Shown: one piece after another, positions 18,358-26,203 of the stretch
Position numbering within the stretch: the stretch's first letter is position 1
Layout of the letters: every line of letters begins with the position of its first letter
NCBI RefSeq assembly: GCF_900108915.1
Contig: NZ_FNYH01000010.1
Coordinates: 84,667 to 148,666 of the forward strand
Origin: Allopseudospirillum japonicum
GTDB lineage: Bacteria > Pseudomonadota > Gammaproteobacteria > Pseudomonadales > Halomonadaceae
Direction: 5' to 3'
DNA length: 64,000 bases
Made by a program: the position numbers and the translations under genes
Notes under the pieces: model-generated
What the model saw: the letters and a program-made list of their open reading frames with translations, nothing else
Databases searched by the model: none
What the model was told of the DNA's origin: nothing

Positions 18358-19058
18358 TCTCTATCCGTGCCTTAGTTTTTGATTTAGACGATACTTTGTG
18401 GGATAACCCACCACTGATTGCGGCTGCCGAACAAGCACAATATGCTTATTTACAAGCGCATCTTCCTGCATTAACGCGGGATATTTCTTATACTCAAGTG
18501 CAAGCTGCCCGCTTGCACTTTGCACAGTCTTTGGCCCCGAAACACATACAAGCGGATTTATCTGCCTTGCGTCGCGCAGCCTTAGCTCACCTGATTGCAC
18601 CTTATGTTTCTTATCACGTAAAGAAGGTGCAACAACTTGCAGAAGGGGCCTTTCAAGCCTTTTGGCACGCACGTCAACAAGTACAAGATTTTCTCTTTGC
18701 CGATACTTTAAGCACTTTAGAGTATTTATATCCGCGCTATCTCTTAGGCGTACTGACTAATGGCAATGCGGATTTGCATTACATCGGTTTAGCACACTAC
18801 TTTCAATTTAGTTACAGTGCTGCCGATGTTGGTGCACCCAAACCAGAGCCTGCACTTTTTACACGTGCGCAAACGCATCTTGGCCTTATGCCACAGCAAC
18901 TGATGTATATTGGTGATGATCCTGATAAGGATGTGCAAGCTGCACAAGTTTTGGGTTGGCATACCGGTTGGATTGATCGTGGTTTACACCAAAAGCCCGC
19001 ACACCTTCATCCAAGCCTGCATTTAAGGCAATTAAGCGAGCTTTGCAACTTTTTCTAA
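18342..19058 (+). CDS. HAD-family phosphatase (YigB-like)
   Basis: 238 residues. The HAD motif I is FDLDDTLWD, motif II is LTNGN, and motif III/IV is KPEPALF with GDDPDKDVQAA. The helical cap between motifs I and II fits YigB-type phosphatases of FMN and similar small phosphates. In Pseudomonas and E. coli the yigB gene follows xerC; here it directly overlaps DUF484, with no xerC between. The substrate is inferred from family and location. Confidence 0.85.
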   Translation: MGQSLVSIRALVFDLDDTLWDNPPLIAAAEQAQYAYLQAHLPALTRDISYTQVQAARLHFAQSLAPKHIQADLSALRRAALAHLIAPYVSYHVKKVQQLAEGAFQAFWHARQQVQDFLFADTLSTLEYLYPRYLLGVLTNGNADLHYIGLAHYFQFSYSAADVGAPKPEPALFTRAQTHLGLMPQQLMYIGDDPDKDVQAAQVLGWHTGWIDRGLHQKPAHLHPSLHLRQLSELCNFF

Positions 19059-19080
19059 ATCAATGGCAAGGATAGCCCAG

Positions 19081-20412
19081 ATGTGTACACAAGCGTCCTG
19101 GCAAACCCAATTTGAACTGTCCACAGAGACACAGTTAACCCGTGCCGCATACGAGGAACGCGAATGGATTAGTAGCTTATGCTTACTCGCAACCCCCAAA
19201 CTTGGCAGCCGAACCCTGATCCGTGCTTTGCATCAATTTGGTAATGCATACTTGGCATTACAGGCCATTGCCGCACAAACCCAAAACTTTACTTACCAAG
19301 GGCGTATTAGTCCACAAGATCAACAAGCCCTACAAGCGGCGGCGAAAGATTGGCGTACAAGCCCTTATGCACCACAAATCGAACACCATCTGCAATGGTT
19401 AGCACAAGCTTCTCGCGAGATACCTAGAAGTATTCTCACCCCGCAAAGCCAGGATTACCCAAGTTTATTACTAGAAATTAGCGACCCGCCTCCTGTTCTT
19501 TTTGTACAAGGGCAAGTGTCTTATTTGCATTTACCCCAGCTAGCGATGGTCGGCTCCCGCAACCCAACGGCTGAAGGCGAACGCAATGCCTTTGCATTTG
19601 CGCGTTATATGGCTGAAGGTGGTTTTACGATTACCAGTGGGTTAGCCTTGGGCATTGATGCAGCTGCACACCAAGGGGCTTTGCAAGCGTCAGGCTACAC
19701 GCTTGCGGTATTAGCTTGCGGCTTAGACAAAATTTATCCAAGCGTGCATCAAAAGCTTGCCCAGCAGATTGCGCGCCAAGGTGCTTTGATCAGTGAATGG
19801 CCCTTAAAAACGCCACCATTAGCAAAACATTTCCCGCGTCGTAATCGTATTATTAGTGGCTTATCTTTAGGGACTTTGGTGGTAGAAGCAGCACCTCGCA
19901 GCGGCTCTTTAATCAGTGCACGTATGGCACTTGAGCAAAACCGCGAAGTGTTTGCTATCCCAGGTTCTATTCATAATGTGCATAGTCGTGGTTGCCATCA
20001 GTTGATTCGTGACGGTGCCACCTTGGTCGAAACCGCAGCAGATATTATCCAAGCGTTACAATCCAGTCTCCAACGTGAGTGGCTCCTCAATCCGCAAGCG
20101 ACACTTGCAAGCACGGCAAGGCCATTGCACAATTCCCCCCTAGATCAGACTACAGCCAGTTTAGGTACGTCCGTTACGGCACAAAAGTCCGCTAAACTAG
20201 AGGCCCCACCAGAAAGCCACGCGCGGCAAAAAGATCCCCCTTCTGAGGAACTTTCTGCTTTACTTGGCTATCTAGGTAGTGCCCCCCAGCCTTTAGACCT
20301 TTTGGTGGAACGGACTCAGTGGCCAGTCACTCAGCTGCAAGAACACCTACTCTTGTTAGAGCTTGAGGGCTGGGTACAGCATGTACCTGGCGGCTACATA
20401 CGCTGTCGTTAA
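19081..20412 (+). CDS. dprA: DNA processing protein DprA
   Basis: About 443 residues. The Rossmann-like DprA core is clear: VGSRNPTAEGERNAFAFARY, TITSGLALGIDAAAHQGAL, ACGLDKIYPSVH and SGLSLGTLVVEA. A Ser/Pro-rich linker leads to a C-terminal winged helix (LLGYLGSAPQPLDLLVERT to GGYIRCR). DprA binds incoming single-stranded DNA and loads RecA during transformation. AAGGA at 19068-19072 favours the ATG at 19081 over the one at 19063. It heads a cluster with purE, tsaC and hemF. Confidence 0.92.
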   Translation: MCTQASWQTQFELSTETQLTRAAYEEREWISSLCLLATPKLGSRTLIRALHQFGNAYLALQAIAAQTQNFTYQGRISPQDQQALQAAAKDWRTSPYAPQIEHHLQWLAQASREIPRSILTPQSQDYPSLLLEISDPPPVLFVQGQVSYLHLPQLAMVGSRNPTAEGERNAFAFARYMAEGGFTITSGLALGIDAAAHQGALQASGYTLAVLACGLDKIYPSVHQKLAQQIARQGALISEWPLKTPPLAKHFPRRNRIISGLSLGTLVVEAAPRSGSLISARMALEQNREVFAIPGSIHNVHSRGCHQLIRDGATLVETAADIIQALQSSLQREWLLNPQATLASTARPLHNSPLDQTTASLGTSVTAQKSAKLEAPPESHARQKDPPSEELSALLGYLGSAPQPLDLLVERTQWPVTQLQEHLLLLELEGWVQHVPGGYIRCR

Positions 20413-20463
20413 TTTTTGATTTCTTGCTGTTGTGTATTCACTTTAATGGGAGATTAATCCGCT

Positions 20464-20970
20464 ATGAGTACCCCTTTCGTTGCTATTTTGATGGGTTCAG
20501 ATTCTGATTTACCAGTGATGCAAGCTGCCTTTGATGTGCTCAAGGCCTTGGGTGTACCTTTTGAAGCCAAAATTAGCTCAGCCCACCGCACCCCTGAGCA
20601 AACGCATACCTATGTTAAAGATGCCGAAGCACGTGGCTGTGCAGCTTTTATCTGTGCCGCTGGTATGGCCGCACACCTTGCAGGTGCTGTCTCAGCCAAC
20701 ACCTTGCGTCCTGTGATTGGGGTACCTATTAATTCTTCTCTTGATGGTTTAGACGCACTCTTATCCACGGTGCAAATGCCCGGCGGTATTCCTGTAGCAA
20801 CGGTTGCGATTGGTAAGGCAGGCGCAAAAAACGCTGCTTATTTAGCGGCACAAATTATCGCCACCAGTGATGACGCTTTATTCGCTAAACTCAAGGCTGA
20901 GCGCCAAGCAAATGCTGAAGCTGTGATTGCCAAAGATGCGCAACTCCAACAGCAACTCCAACAAGCATAA
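20464..20970 (+). CDS. purE: N5-carboxyaminoimidazole ribonucleotide mutase
   Basis: 168 residues, the usual class I PurE length. It shows [10 protein letters not shown], the catalytic SSAHRTPE loop, and [23 protein letters not shown]. It moves the carboxyl group from N5-CAIR to give CAIR in purine synthesis. It normally pairs with purK, which is not here; instead it sits between dprA and tsaC. Confidence 0.96.
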   Translation: MSTPFVAILMGSDSDLPVMQAAFDVLKALGVPFEAKISSAHRTPEQTHTYVKDAEARGCAAFICAAGMAAHLAGAVSANTLRPVIGVPINSSLDGLDALLSTVQMPGGIPVATVAIGKAGAKNAAYLAAQIIATSDDALFAKLKAERQANAEAVIAKDAQLQQQLQQA

Positions 20971-20982
20971 AAGGACACTAGC

Positions 20983-21534
20983 TTGAATTTGCTGAATCTT
21001 GCACAAGCACAGGCTTTGATTGCGAATGGGCAAATCCTCGCTTACCCCACGGAAGGGGTCTGGGGTTTAGGTTGTGATCCTTTATGCACCTGCGCTGTCG
21101 AGCAAATTTTAGCGATCAAACAACGCGAAGCAGCCAAGGGTTTAATTCTCGTTGCTGCGCATCTGGATCAGCTTTCCCCTTGGTTATATGCACTTTCTGC
21201 CGCGCAAAAACAGAGATTGCAAGCCCCTCAACCACGCCCAACCACTTGGGTGATTCCAGACCCAGAACATCGCGCCCCAGCAAGCATACGTGGTGGCCAT
21301 GCCAGCCTTGCCATCCGCTTGAGCCAACATCCACAAGTGCAAGCACTTTGTCAATTGTGCGGTCCTTTAGTCTCCACTTCTGCCAACCCTGCAGGCCTAG
21401 CAGCCGCGTTAAGTGTCCAAGAAGTTTATGCTTACTTTGGCGAGCAAGTGCCTATTTTGGCAGGGGATTTGGGGCAAGCTCAACAAGCTAGCCGCATCCT
21501 TGATCTGGTCAGTGGACGCATCTTACGTGCCTGA
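20983..21534 (+). CDS. tsaC: L-threonylcarbamoyladenylate synthase TsaC
   Basis: 183 residues of the YrdC/Sua5 fold: LAYPTEGVWGLGCDP near the N-terminus, IKQREAAKGLILVAAHLDQL, and STSANPAGLAA near the C-terminus. The short length fits TsaC, not the longer Sua5. It makes threonylcarbamoyl-AMP for the t6A tRNA modification. The start is a TTG at 20983 backed by AAGGA seven bases upstream. dprA-tsaC-hemF is the order known from Pseudomonas, here with purE inserted. Confidence 0.92.
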   Translation: MNLLNLAQAQALIANGQILAYPTEGVWGLGCDPLCTCAVEQILAIKQREAAKGLILVAAHLDQLSPWLYALSAAQKQRLQAPQPRPTTWVIPDPEHRAPASIRGGHASLAIRLSQHPQVQALCQLCGPLVSTSANPAGLAAALSVQEVYAYFGEQVPILAGDLGQAQQASRILDLVSGRILRA

Positions 21535-21581
21535 TCTGCTACACTGCGCCTCTTGTTTAATCAACCTGAGGTGCCTTTCCT

Positions 21582-22508
21582 ATGTCACAAATTCCCCCCA
21601 ACACGTCGCAAGATTCTGTTGATATTCAGGCCGTCAAAACTTACTTACTCGAACTGCAAGACAATTTATGTCAAGCCTTAGCAGATTTGGACGGCAAGGC
21701 AGATTTTATGACAGATGCTTGGACACGTCCTCAAGGTGGCGAGGGACGCTCGCGTGTGATCCAAGACGGTGGTGTTTTTGAAAAAGGCGGTGTCAATTTT
21801 TCACACGTGACCGGTGATGCTTTACCTGCTTCTGCCACGGCAGTACGTCCTGAACTTGCAGGTCGCCGCTTCGAAGCAATGGGGGTTTCTTTGGTGATGC
21901 ACCCGCAAAACCCTTATATCCCCACCTCACATGCTAATGTACGTTTTTTTATTGCTTCCAAAGCAGACGCTGAACCTGTTTGGTGGTTTGGTGGCGGCTA
22001 TGACTTAACGCCTTATTATCCTTTTGTAGAAGATATTGAACACTGGCATCAAACGGCACAAAACGCTTGTATGCCCTTTGGTGAAACACGCTACCAAGCT
22101 TACCGTGATTGGTGTGATCGTTACTTTTACTTACCACATCGTCAGGAAGCACGGGGTGTAGGCGGCCTTTTCTTCGATGATTTAAATGATCTAGGATTTG
22201 CACAAAGTTTTGCCTTCATGCGTGCCGTTGGTGATAGTTATTTACCAGCATACGCTCCGATTGTTGAACGGCGGCGGGCACATGATTACGGTGAACGTCA
22301 ACGCAAATTCCAAGCGTACCGTCGTGGACGTTATGTCGAATTTAATCTGGTGTATGACAGAGGGACCTTATTCGGTTTACAGAGTGGTGGGCGTACAGAG
22401 TCTATTTTGATGTCCTTACCTCCCCAAGTCGAATGGCACTACAATTGGCATCCAGAAGCCGACAGCGAAGAAGCACAAATTTATCGCTATCTTAAAAAAC
22501 TCTCTTAG
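21582..22508 (+). CDS. hemF: Oxygen-dependent coproporphyrinogen III oxidase
   Basis: 308 residues. Family motifs include [46 protein letters not shown] and [20 protein letters not shown]. It oxidatively decarboxylates coproporphyrinogen III to protoporphyrinogen IX in heme synthesis and uses O2. It is the last protein gene before the CrcZ-like RNA. Confidence 0.97.
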   Translation: MSQIPPNTSQDSVDIQAVKTYLLELQDNLCQALADLDGKADFMTDAWTRPQGGEGRSRVIQDGGVFEKGGVNFSHVTGDALPASATAVRPELAGRRFEAMGVSLVMHPQNPYIPTSHANVRFFIASKADAEPVWWFGGGYDLTPYYPFVEDIEHWHQTAQNACMPFGETRYQAYRDWCDRYFYLPHRQEARGVGGLFFDDLNDLGFAQSFAFMRAVGDSYLPAYAPIVERRRAHDYGERQRKFQAYRRGRYVEFNLVYDRGTLFGLQSGGRTESILMSLPPQVEWHYNWHPEADSEEAQIYRYLKKLS

Positions 22509-22516
22509 TTCCCTTA

Positions 22517-22572
22517 GGTGTTACCCTTAGACACACTTAGCGCGACTTATAAGTCACTTTTGGGTAACACCT
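22517..22572. promoter_or_regulatory. Nested palindromes, likely enhancer (UAS) for the sigma-54 promoter
   Basis: Outer arms AGGTGTTACCC (22517-22527) and GGGTAACACCT (22562-22572) are perfect 11-bp inverted repeats. A 12-bp palindrome GACTTATAAGTC lies between them at 22545-22556. The centre is about 125 bases upstream of the predicted start of the RNA, the usual distance for a sigma-54 activator. TGTTAC/GTAACA half sites are, as I recall, those reported for CbrB. Binding by CbrB is inferred. Confidence 0.55.
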
Positions 22573-22642
22573 TGCCATGCTTGCCTAGATTAAGCGCAAA
22601 CAAAAAAAATATCTTACTGATTTAAAAAGAAAATTATTTTTT

Positions 22643-22658
22643 TGGCACATGACCTGCA
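22643..22658 (+). promoter_or_regulatory. Sigma-54 promoter of the CrcZ-like RNA
   Basis: TGGCACATGACCTGCA. The -24 GG and -12 GC are exactly ten bases apart and the element matches TGGCAC-N5-YTGCA. An A/T-rich stretch precedes it. Transcription should start near 22669-22671. Confidence 0.8.
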
Positions 22659-22669
22659 TAGTATAGTGT

Positions 22670-23256
22670 AAGAAAAATAAGAATACCGGAAAACAGTGAA
22701 ACACACGAACAAAAACAACAAAGTGTTGCGCTGTTAACCAAGATCCAAATCTAATAAAAATAACAACTGGATCCATGGTGAACATCAAGGTGCAGGCTTC
22801 ACAATAAAAACAAAAAAAGAAGCTCTCGCACTAGAGTCAATAGCCATAAAATAACAATAATAGGCTGGCTCGAAAACCGGTCTTGTGTGGCAAGTGTTTT
22901 GCGCAGGGTAATAACAATAACAAGCCACTAGCAAAACAACTTCCCGATAACAATAACAATATGGGAAGTCGTAATATCCGAGTTTATCGGAGTAGGTTGT
23001 CAGACAGAGGGTGCACTGAATACGAAAGCTAAGTGCGTATATCTTTACAAAAATAATAACAGGCGGCAAAGGGCCAGATAGACACACAAAGCACAGTAGC
23101 GTATTCGGGAAGTTGTGCAAATTGCAGTTCAAAGTGTCTTCTAGGTTAAGTTTGACTTAACTCAAGAAACACTGAACCGTTAAATCTTTGCTCTTTGAGC
23201 ATATTTGATGCAATACATAAATCGGAAGGAAGCGCTATGCGCTTCCTTTTTTGTTT
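22670..23256 (+). ncRNA. CrcZ/CrcY-type small RNA, Hfq/Crc decoy
   Basis: A stretch of about 590 bases with no credible protein gene, bounded by a sigma-54 promoter and a strong terminator. It holds about seven A-rich AAnAAnAA motifs: 22708-22723, 22753-22767, 22803-22819, 22848-22864, 22910-22924, 22947-22960 and 23049-23063. At least five are flanked by complementary arms that would place them in hairpin loops, for example ACTTCCC/GGGAAGT around 22947-22960 and GATCCA/TGGATC around 22753-22767. This is the design of Pseudomonas CrcZ and CrcY, which titrate Hfq/Crc to relieve catabolite repression and are driven by CbrB with sigma-54. It is longer than P. aeruginosa CrcZ (about 400 nt). It lies after hemF, not beside cbrB. 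Exact ends are inferred. Confidence 0.8.
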
Positions 23257-23259
23257 TTT
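23226..23259 (+). terminator. Rho-independent terminator of the CrcZ-like RNA
   Basis: AAGGAAGCGC (23226-23235), loop TAT, GCGCTTCCTT (23239-23248), then a T-rich tract to 23259. A 10-bp perfect stem with a long T run, one of the strongest terminators in the window. Confidence 0.9.
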
Positions 23260-23307
23260 GCTATCATAAGCTTCCGACCCTTAAGTGCTAAATGCACGGA
23301 GCTGACC

Positions 23308-23934
23308 ATGAGCCAATTTTTTCATATTCATCCGGATAATCCACAAAAACGTTTGATTTGCCAAGCTGTCGAAATCATTCGTCGTGGCGGCGTGATCGCT
23401 TATCCTACGGATTCAGGCTATGCGCTAGGTTGCGGATTAGCAGAAAAACGCGCGGTTGAAACCATTAAACGCATTCGTCGCCTAGATCAACATCATAATT
23501 TTACCCTCATGTGTGCGGATTTATCCCAGCTTGGCTTATATGCCAAAGTAGATAATGCACGCTTTCGTTTACTCAAAGCACACACCCCAGGGCCTTACAC
23601 CTTTATTTTGCCAGCAACCTCTGAAGTCCCTCGCCTCTTACTTCATCCAAAGCGTCGCTCTATTGGCTTGCGTGTACCTGAAAATCAAATTGCACGTGAT
23701 CTGATTGCTGAACTTGGCGCACCTATTATGAGTGTCACTCTCATCTTGCCAGAAGAAGCCTTGCCACAAACTGAAGCCGAGGATATTCGCGAGCGCATCG
23801 GGCATGAGTTAGACCTCATTATTGATGGTGGGGCTTGTAGCTTAGAAACGACAACGGTTGTTGATTTGCGTGACCTTCCTGCACAAATCCTGCGTGTAGG
23901 CCGTGGTGATCCTAGCCCCTTTGCAGATCAATAA
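23308..23934 (+). CDS. yciO: YciO/Sua5-family threonylcarbamoyl-AMP synthase-like protein
   Basis: 208 residues, YrdC domain: SQFFHIHPDNPQKRLI, IAYPTDSGYALGCGL, then HHNFTLMCADLSQL and LRVPENQIARDL. The layout fits YciO, a paralogue of TsaC with weak or unclear t6A activity. The ATG at 23308 follows ACGGAG and gives the family N-terminus; a longer reading into the terminator is not credible. It is the second YrdC-fold gene in the window and starts 49 bases after the RNA terminator. Confidence 0.88.
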   Translation: MSQFFHIHPDNPQKRLICQAVEIIRRGGVIAYPTDSGYALGCGLAEKRAVETIKRIRRLDQHHNFTLMCADLSQLGLYAKVDNARFRLLKAHTPGPYTFILPATSEVPRLLLHPKRRSIGLRVPENQIARDLIAELGAPIMSVTLILPEEALPQTEAEDIRERIGHELDLIIDGGACSLETTTVVDLRDLPAQILRVGRGDPSPFADQ

Positions 23935-23937
23935 TCC

Positions 23938-24744
23938 ATGTCAGAGTCACCCCACTTACCCACGGATTGGATCGCACGCGTTGGCGCACAGAAACTCACC
24001 GCCATACCGGAAGATTTATATATTCCACCTGAGGCATTACGGGTTTTTCTCGAAGCTTTTGAAGGCCCGCTTGATTTGCTTTTGTACCTGATCCGTCGTC
24101 ATAACCTAGACATTTTGCAAGTCAATGTTGCTTTAGTTACGCGCCAATATATGGAGTATGTCGATCTGATGCGCGAGTTGCGTCTTGAACTTGCAGCGGA
24201 ATATCTGCTCATGGCGGCTTTATTAACTGAGATCAAATCTCATTCTTTGTTGCCGCGTCTTCCCAGCACAGAAGACGCCTTGCAGGAAGAGGAAAATGAC
24301 CCAAGTGCAGACTTGATTCGGCGGTTGCAAGCCTACCAACAAGTAAAACAAGCTGCCGAAACACTCGATGCCCTACCGCGTGTGCAGCGGGATACTTTTA
24401 ATGCACAAGCTGCATGGCCAGAAATACCTACTCAGTTGCCGCCTCCACAAGTCGATTTACCAGATATTTTGCTAGCTTTCGCACAAGTGCTCAAACGCTT
24501 GGACTTACATGCACATCATCATGTGCAAATGGACACTTTATCCACTTATCAACGTATTCAACAGCTAGTGGCTTACCTGCAACATACACCAGAGTTTTAC
24601 TTATCCGCCTATGTGATCAAACAAGAAGGTCGCATGGGGATTGTGGTGACTTTCCTTGCCTTATTAGAATTATGCAAAAATGCGCACCTTCTACTTGAGG
24701 TCGTGGATACACCACACCCTGATCTTCTTATTCGCGCGATCTAA
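23938..24744 (+). CDS. scpA: Segregation and condensation protein A
   Basis: 268 residues, a kleisin. It has FEGPLDLLLYLIRRHNLDIL near residue 42, the ScpA hallmark, and a C-terminal winged region ending VVTFLALLELCKNAHLLLEV. ScpA bridges the SMC heads and binds ScpB dimers during chromosome condensation. It starts 3 bases after yciO and is followed by scpB after 5 bases, an operon order shared with Pseudomonas. Confidence 0.95.
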   Translation: MSESPHLPTDWIARVGAQKLTAIPEDLYIPPEALRVFLEAFEGPLDLLLYLIRRHNLDILQVNVALVTRQYMEYVDLMRELRLELAAEYLLMAALLTEIKSHSLLPRLPSTEDALQEEENDPSADLIRRLQAYQQVKQAAETLDALPRVQRDTFNAQAAWPEIPTQLPPPQVDLPDILLAFAQVLKRLDLHAHHHVQMDTLSTYQRIQQLVAYLQHTPEFYLSAYVIKQEGRMGIVVTFLALLELCKNAHLLLEVVDTPHPDLLIRAI

Positions 24745-24749
24745 TCCCT

Positions 24750-25427
24750 ATGTCTCAAATCTCTCTTGTCAATCTCCTAGAAGCCTTATTGTTAGCTACC
24801 GCTGAGCCTTTATCTTTACAAGAGCTAAACGCCTTGGTAGCCCCTAAAGAAACCTCCGAAGAGACACCTTTTCCCTTATTTACCCGCTCCCAAGTGCAAG
24901 CGGCGCTCCAAGAGCTTGCTGCTTTAGAAGCACAGCGCCCCTTTCGCCTACAAAAGGTGGCCAGCGGTTATCGCTTACAGCTGAAAGCAGAATATAGCCC
25001 TTGGTTGCAACGTATGGCACAGACAAGACCGCCTCGCTACTCACGTGCCTTACTGGAAACTCTTGCTTTAATTGCCTATCGTCAACCGCTTACGCGGACG
25101 GATATTGAGCAGGTGCGTGGCGTTAGTGTCAGTAGCCAGATTATTCATACCTTAGAAGAACGCGGTTGGATTCGTATCATTGGGCAAAGAGACACACCAG
25201 GCCGTCCCAACCTGTATGCCACAACACGCCAGTTTCTGGATGACTTTAACCTGCAAAGCTTAGAAGAATTACCTGCTTTGGATGAGATCCGCTCGCTAGA
25301 TGAACTAGATCAACAATGGAGCCAGCAAACCCAGCAACAAGAAAACCTTTCTTTCGCAGACTTGTATCAAAGATTACAAGCCAGATTGGCCATCTCGGAA
25401 GAAGAGGAAACGGCCACACGCCATTAG
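24750..25427 (+). CDS. scpB: Segregation and condensation protein B
   Basis: 225 residues with two winged-helix domains: LLEALLLATAEPLSLQEL at the N-terminus and the conserved ALLETLALIAYRQPLTRTDIEQVRGV region, here ALLETLALIAYRQPLTR followed by the VRGVSVSSQII helix, then GRPNLYATTRQFLDDF. It partners ScpA in the condensin complex. The C-terminal tail is Gln/Glu-rich. Confidence 0.95.
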   Translation: MSQISLVNLLEALLLATAEPLSLQELNALVAPKETSEETPFPLFTRSQVQAALQELAALEAQRPFRLQKVASGYRLQLKAEYSPWLQRMAQTRPPRYSRALLETLALIAYRQPLTRTDIEQVRGVSVSSQIIHTLEERGWIRIIGQRDTPGRPNLYATTRQFLDDFNLQSLEELPALDEIRSLDELDQQWSQQTQQQENLSFADLYQRLQARLAISEEEETATRH

Positions 25428-25472
25428 CAAAACTCGTATCAACCCTGGTCTAAGAAGAGGAAGGAATCTCTC

Positions 25473-26192
25473 TTATGATGGTTGAATAAAATCAGGCAAA
25501 CCCAGTCCATGCGTACACCAATAATCCACGAGCTGAGGAACGCCTTGCGTGGCTGTCGCCACCAGATTATACACACCGGGAATTGCTTGCGGATCTGGAT
25601 CAATGCGAATACAAGGCACTTGTGCACGCACCGCATGAATTAAGCTCGCCGCCGGCTGTACTTCTAAGGAGGTGCCAATAATCAGCACATAATCCGCTGC
25701 TGCTACCCACTCATAGGCTTGTGGATAAAGGGGAACGGCTTCTTCAAACCAGACAATATGTGGACGCAATTGGCTGCCTTTATCGCACAAATCCCCCGGA
25801 TGAATATCTCGCCCATACAAAGGATAGATCAAGCGCGAATCTAAGCTAGAGCGCGCTTTATCGAGTTCACCATGTAAATGCAAAATACACTGAGAACCAG
25901 CACGTTCGTGCAGATTATCGACATTTTGCGTCACGATACGTACATGAAAGTGCTTTTCCAGTTGCGCCAAGGCAAAATGCGCTGCGTTAGGTTGTGCCTG
26001 TGCAGCCTGACGACGACGTAAGTTATAAAACTCAAGTACACGTTCTGGATGCTGTTGCCAAGCGGTATAAGTAGCGACTTCTTCTAGTGGATACTGCTCC
26101 CATAGGCCGCCTTGGTCTCTAAAGGTGGCCAACCCACTTTCTGCGCTTATCCCAGCGCCGCTTAAAACAAGAATATGAGGAGATTTGGTCAT
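25473..26192 (-). CDS. cobB: SIR2-family NAD-dependent protein deacylase, zinc ligands missing
   Basis: 239 residues from the ATG at 26192 (MTKSPHILVLSGAGIS). The NAD-binding GAGISAESGLATFRD, TQNVDNLHERAG and the catalytic HLHGEL are all present. FYNLRRR supplies the Tyr-x-x-Arg of CobB/SIRT5-type desuccinylases. The two CxxC pairs that normally hold structural zinc are absent: the segment reads KARSSLDSR and DLCDKGSQ, leaving one Cys. The rest of the core is intact, so the enzyme may be active without zinc. It starts 11 bases after the patB stop and is probably co-transcribed with it. Confidence 0.88.
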   Translation of the reverse strand: MTKSPHILVLSGAGISAESGLATFRDQGGLWEQYPLEEVATYTAWQQHPERVLEFYNLRRRQAAQAQPNAAHFALAQLEKHFHVRIVTQNVDNLHERAGSQCILHLHGELDKARSSLDSRLIYPLYGRDIHPGDLCDKGSQLRPHIVWFEEAVPLYPQAYEWVAAADYVLIIGTSLEVQPAASLIHAVRAQVPCIRIDPDPQAIPGVYNLVATATQGVPQLVDYWCTHGLGLPDFIQPS

Positions 26193-26203
26193 GGGTAAAA
26201 ATC

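Noticed and set aside
22585..23132. Two open frames (67 and 115 codons) on the minus strand in the hemF-yciO gap
   Set aside because: Unusual composition with many Cys, Tyr and Phe, no ribosome site, and they lie antisense to the CrcZ-like RNA whose repeated A-rich motifs produce the codons.
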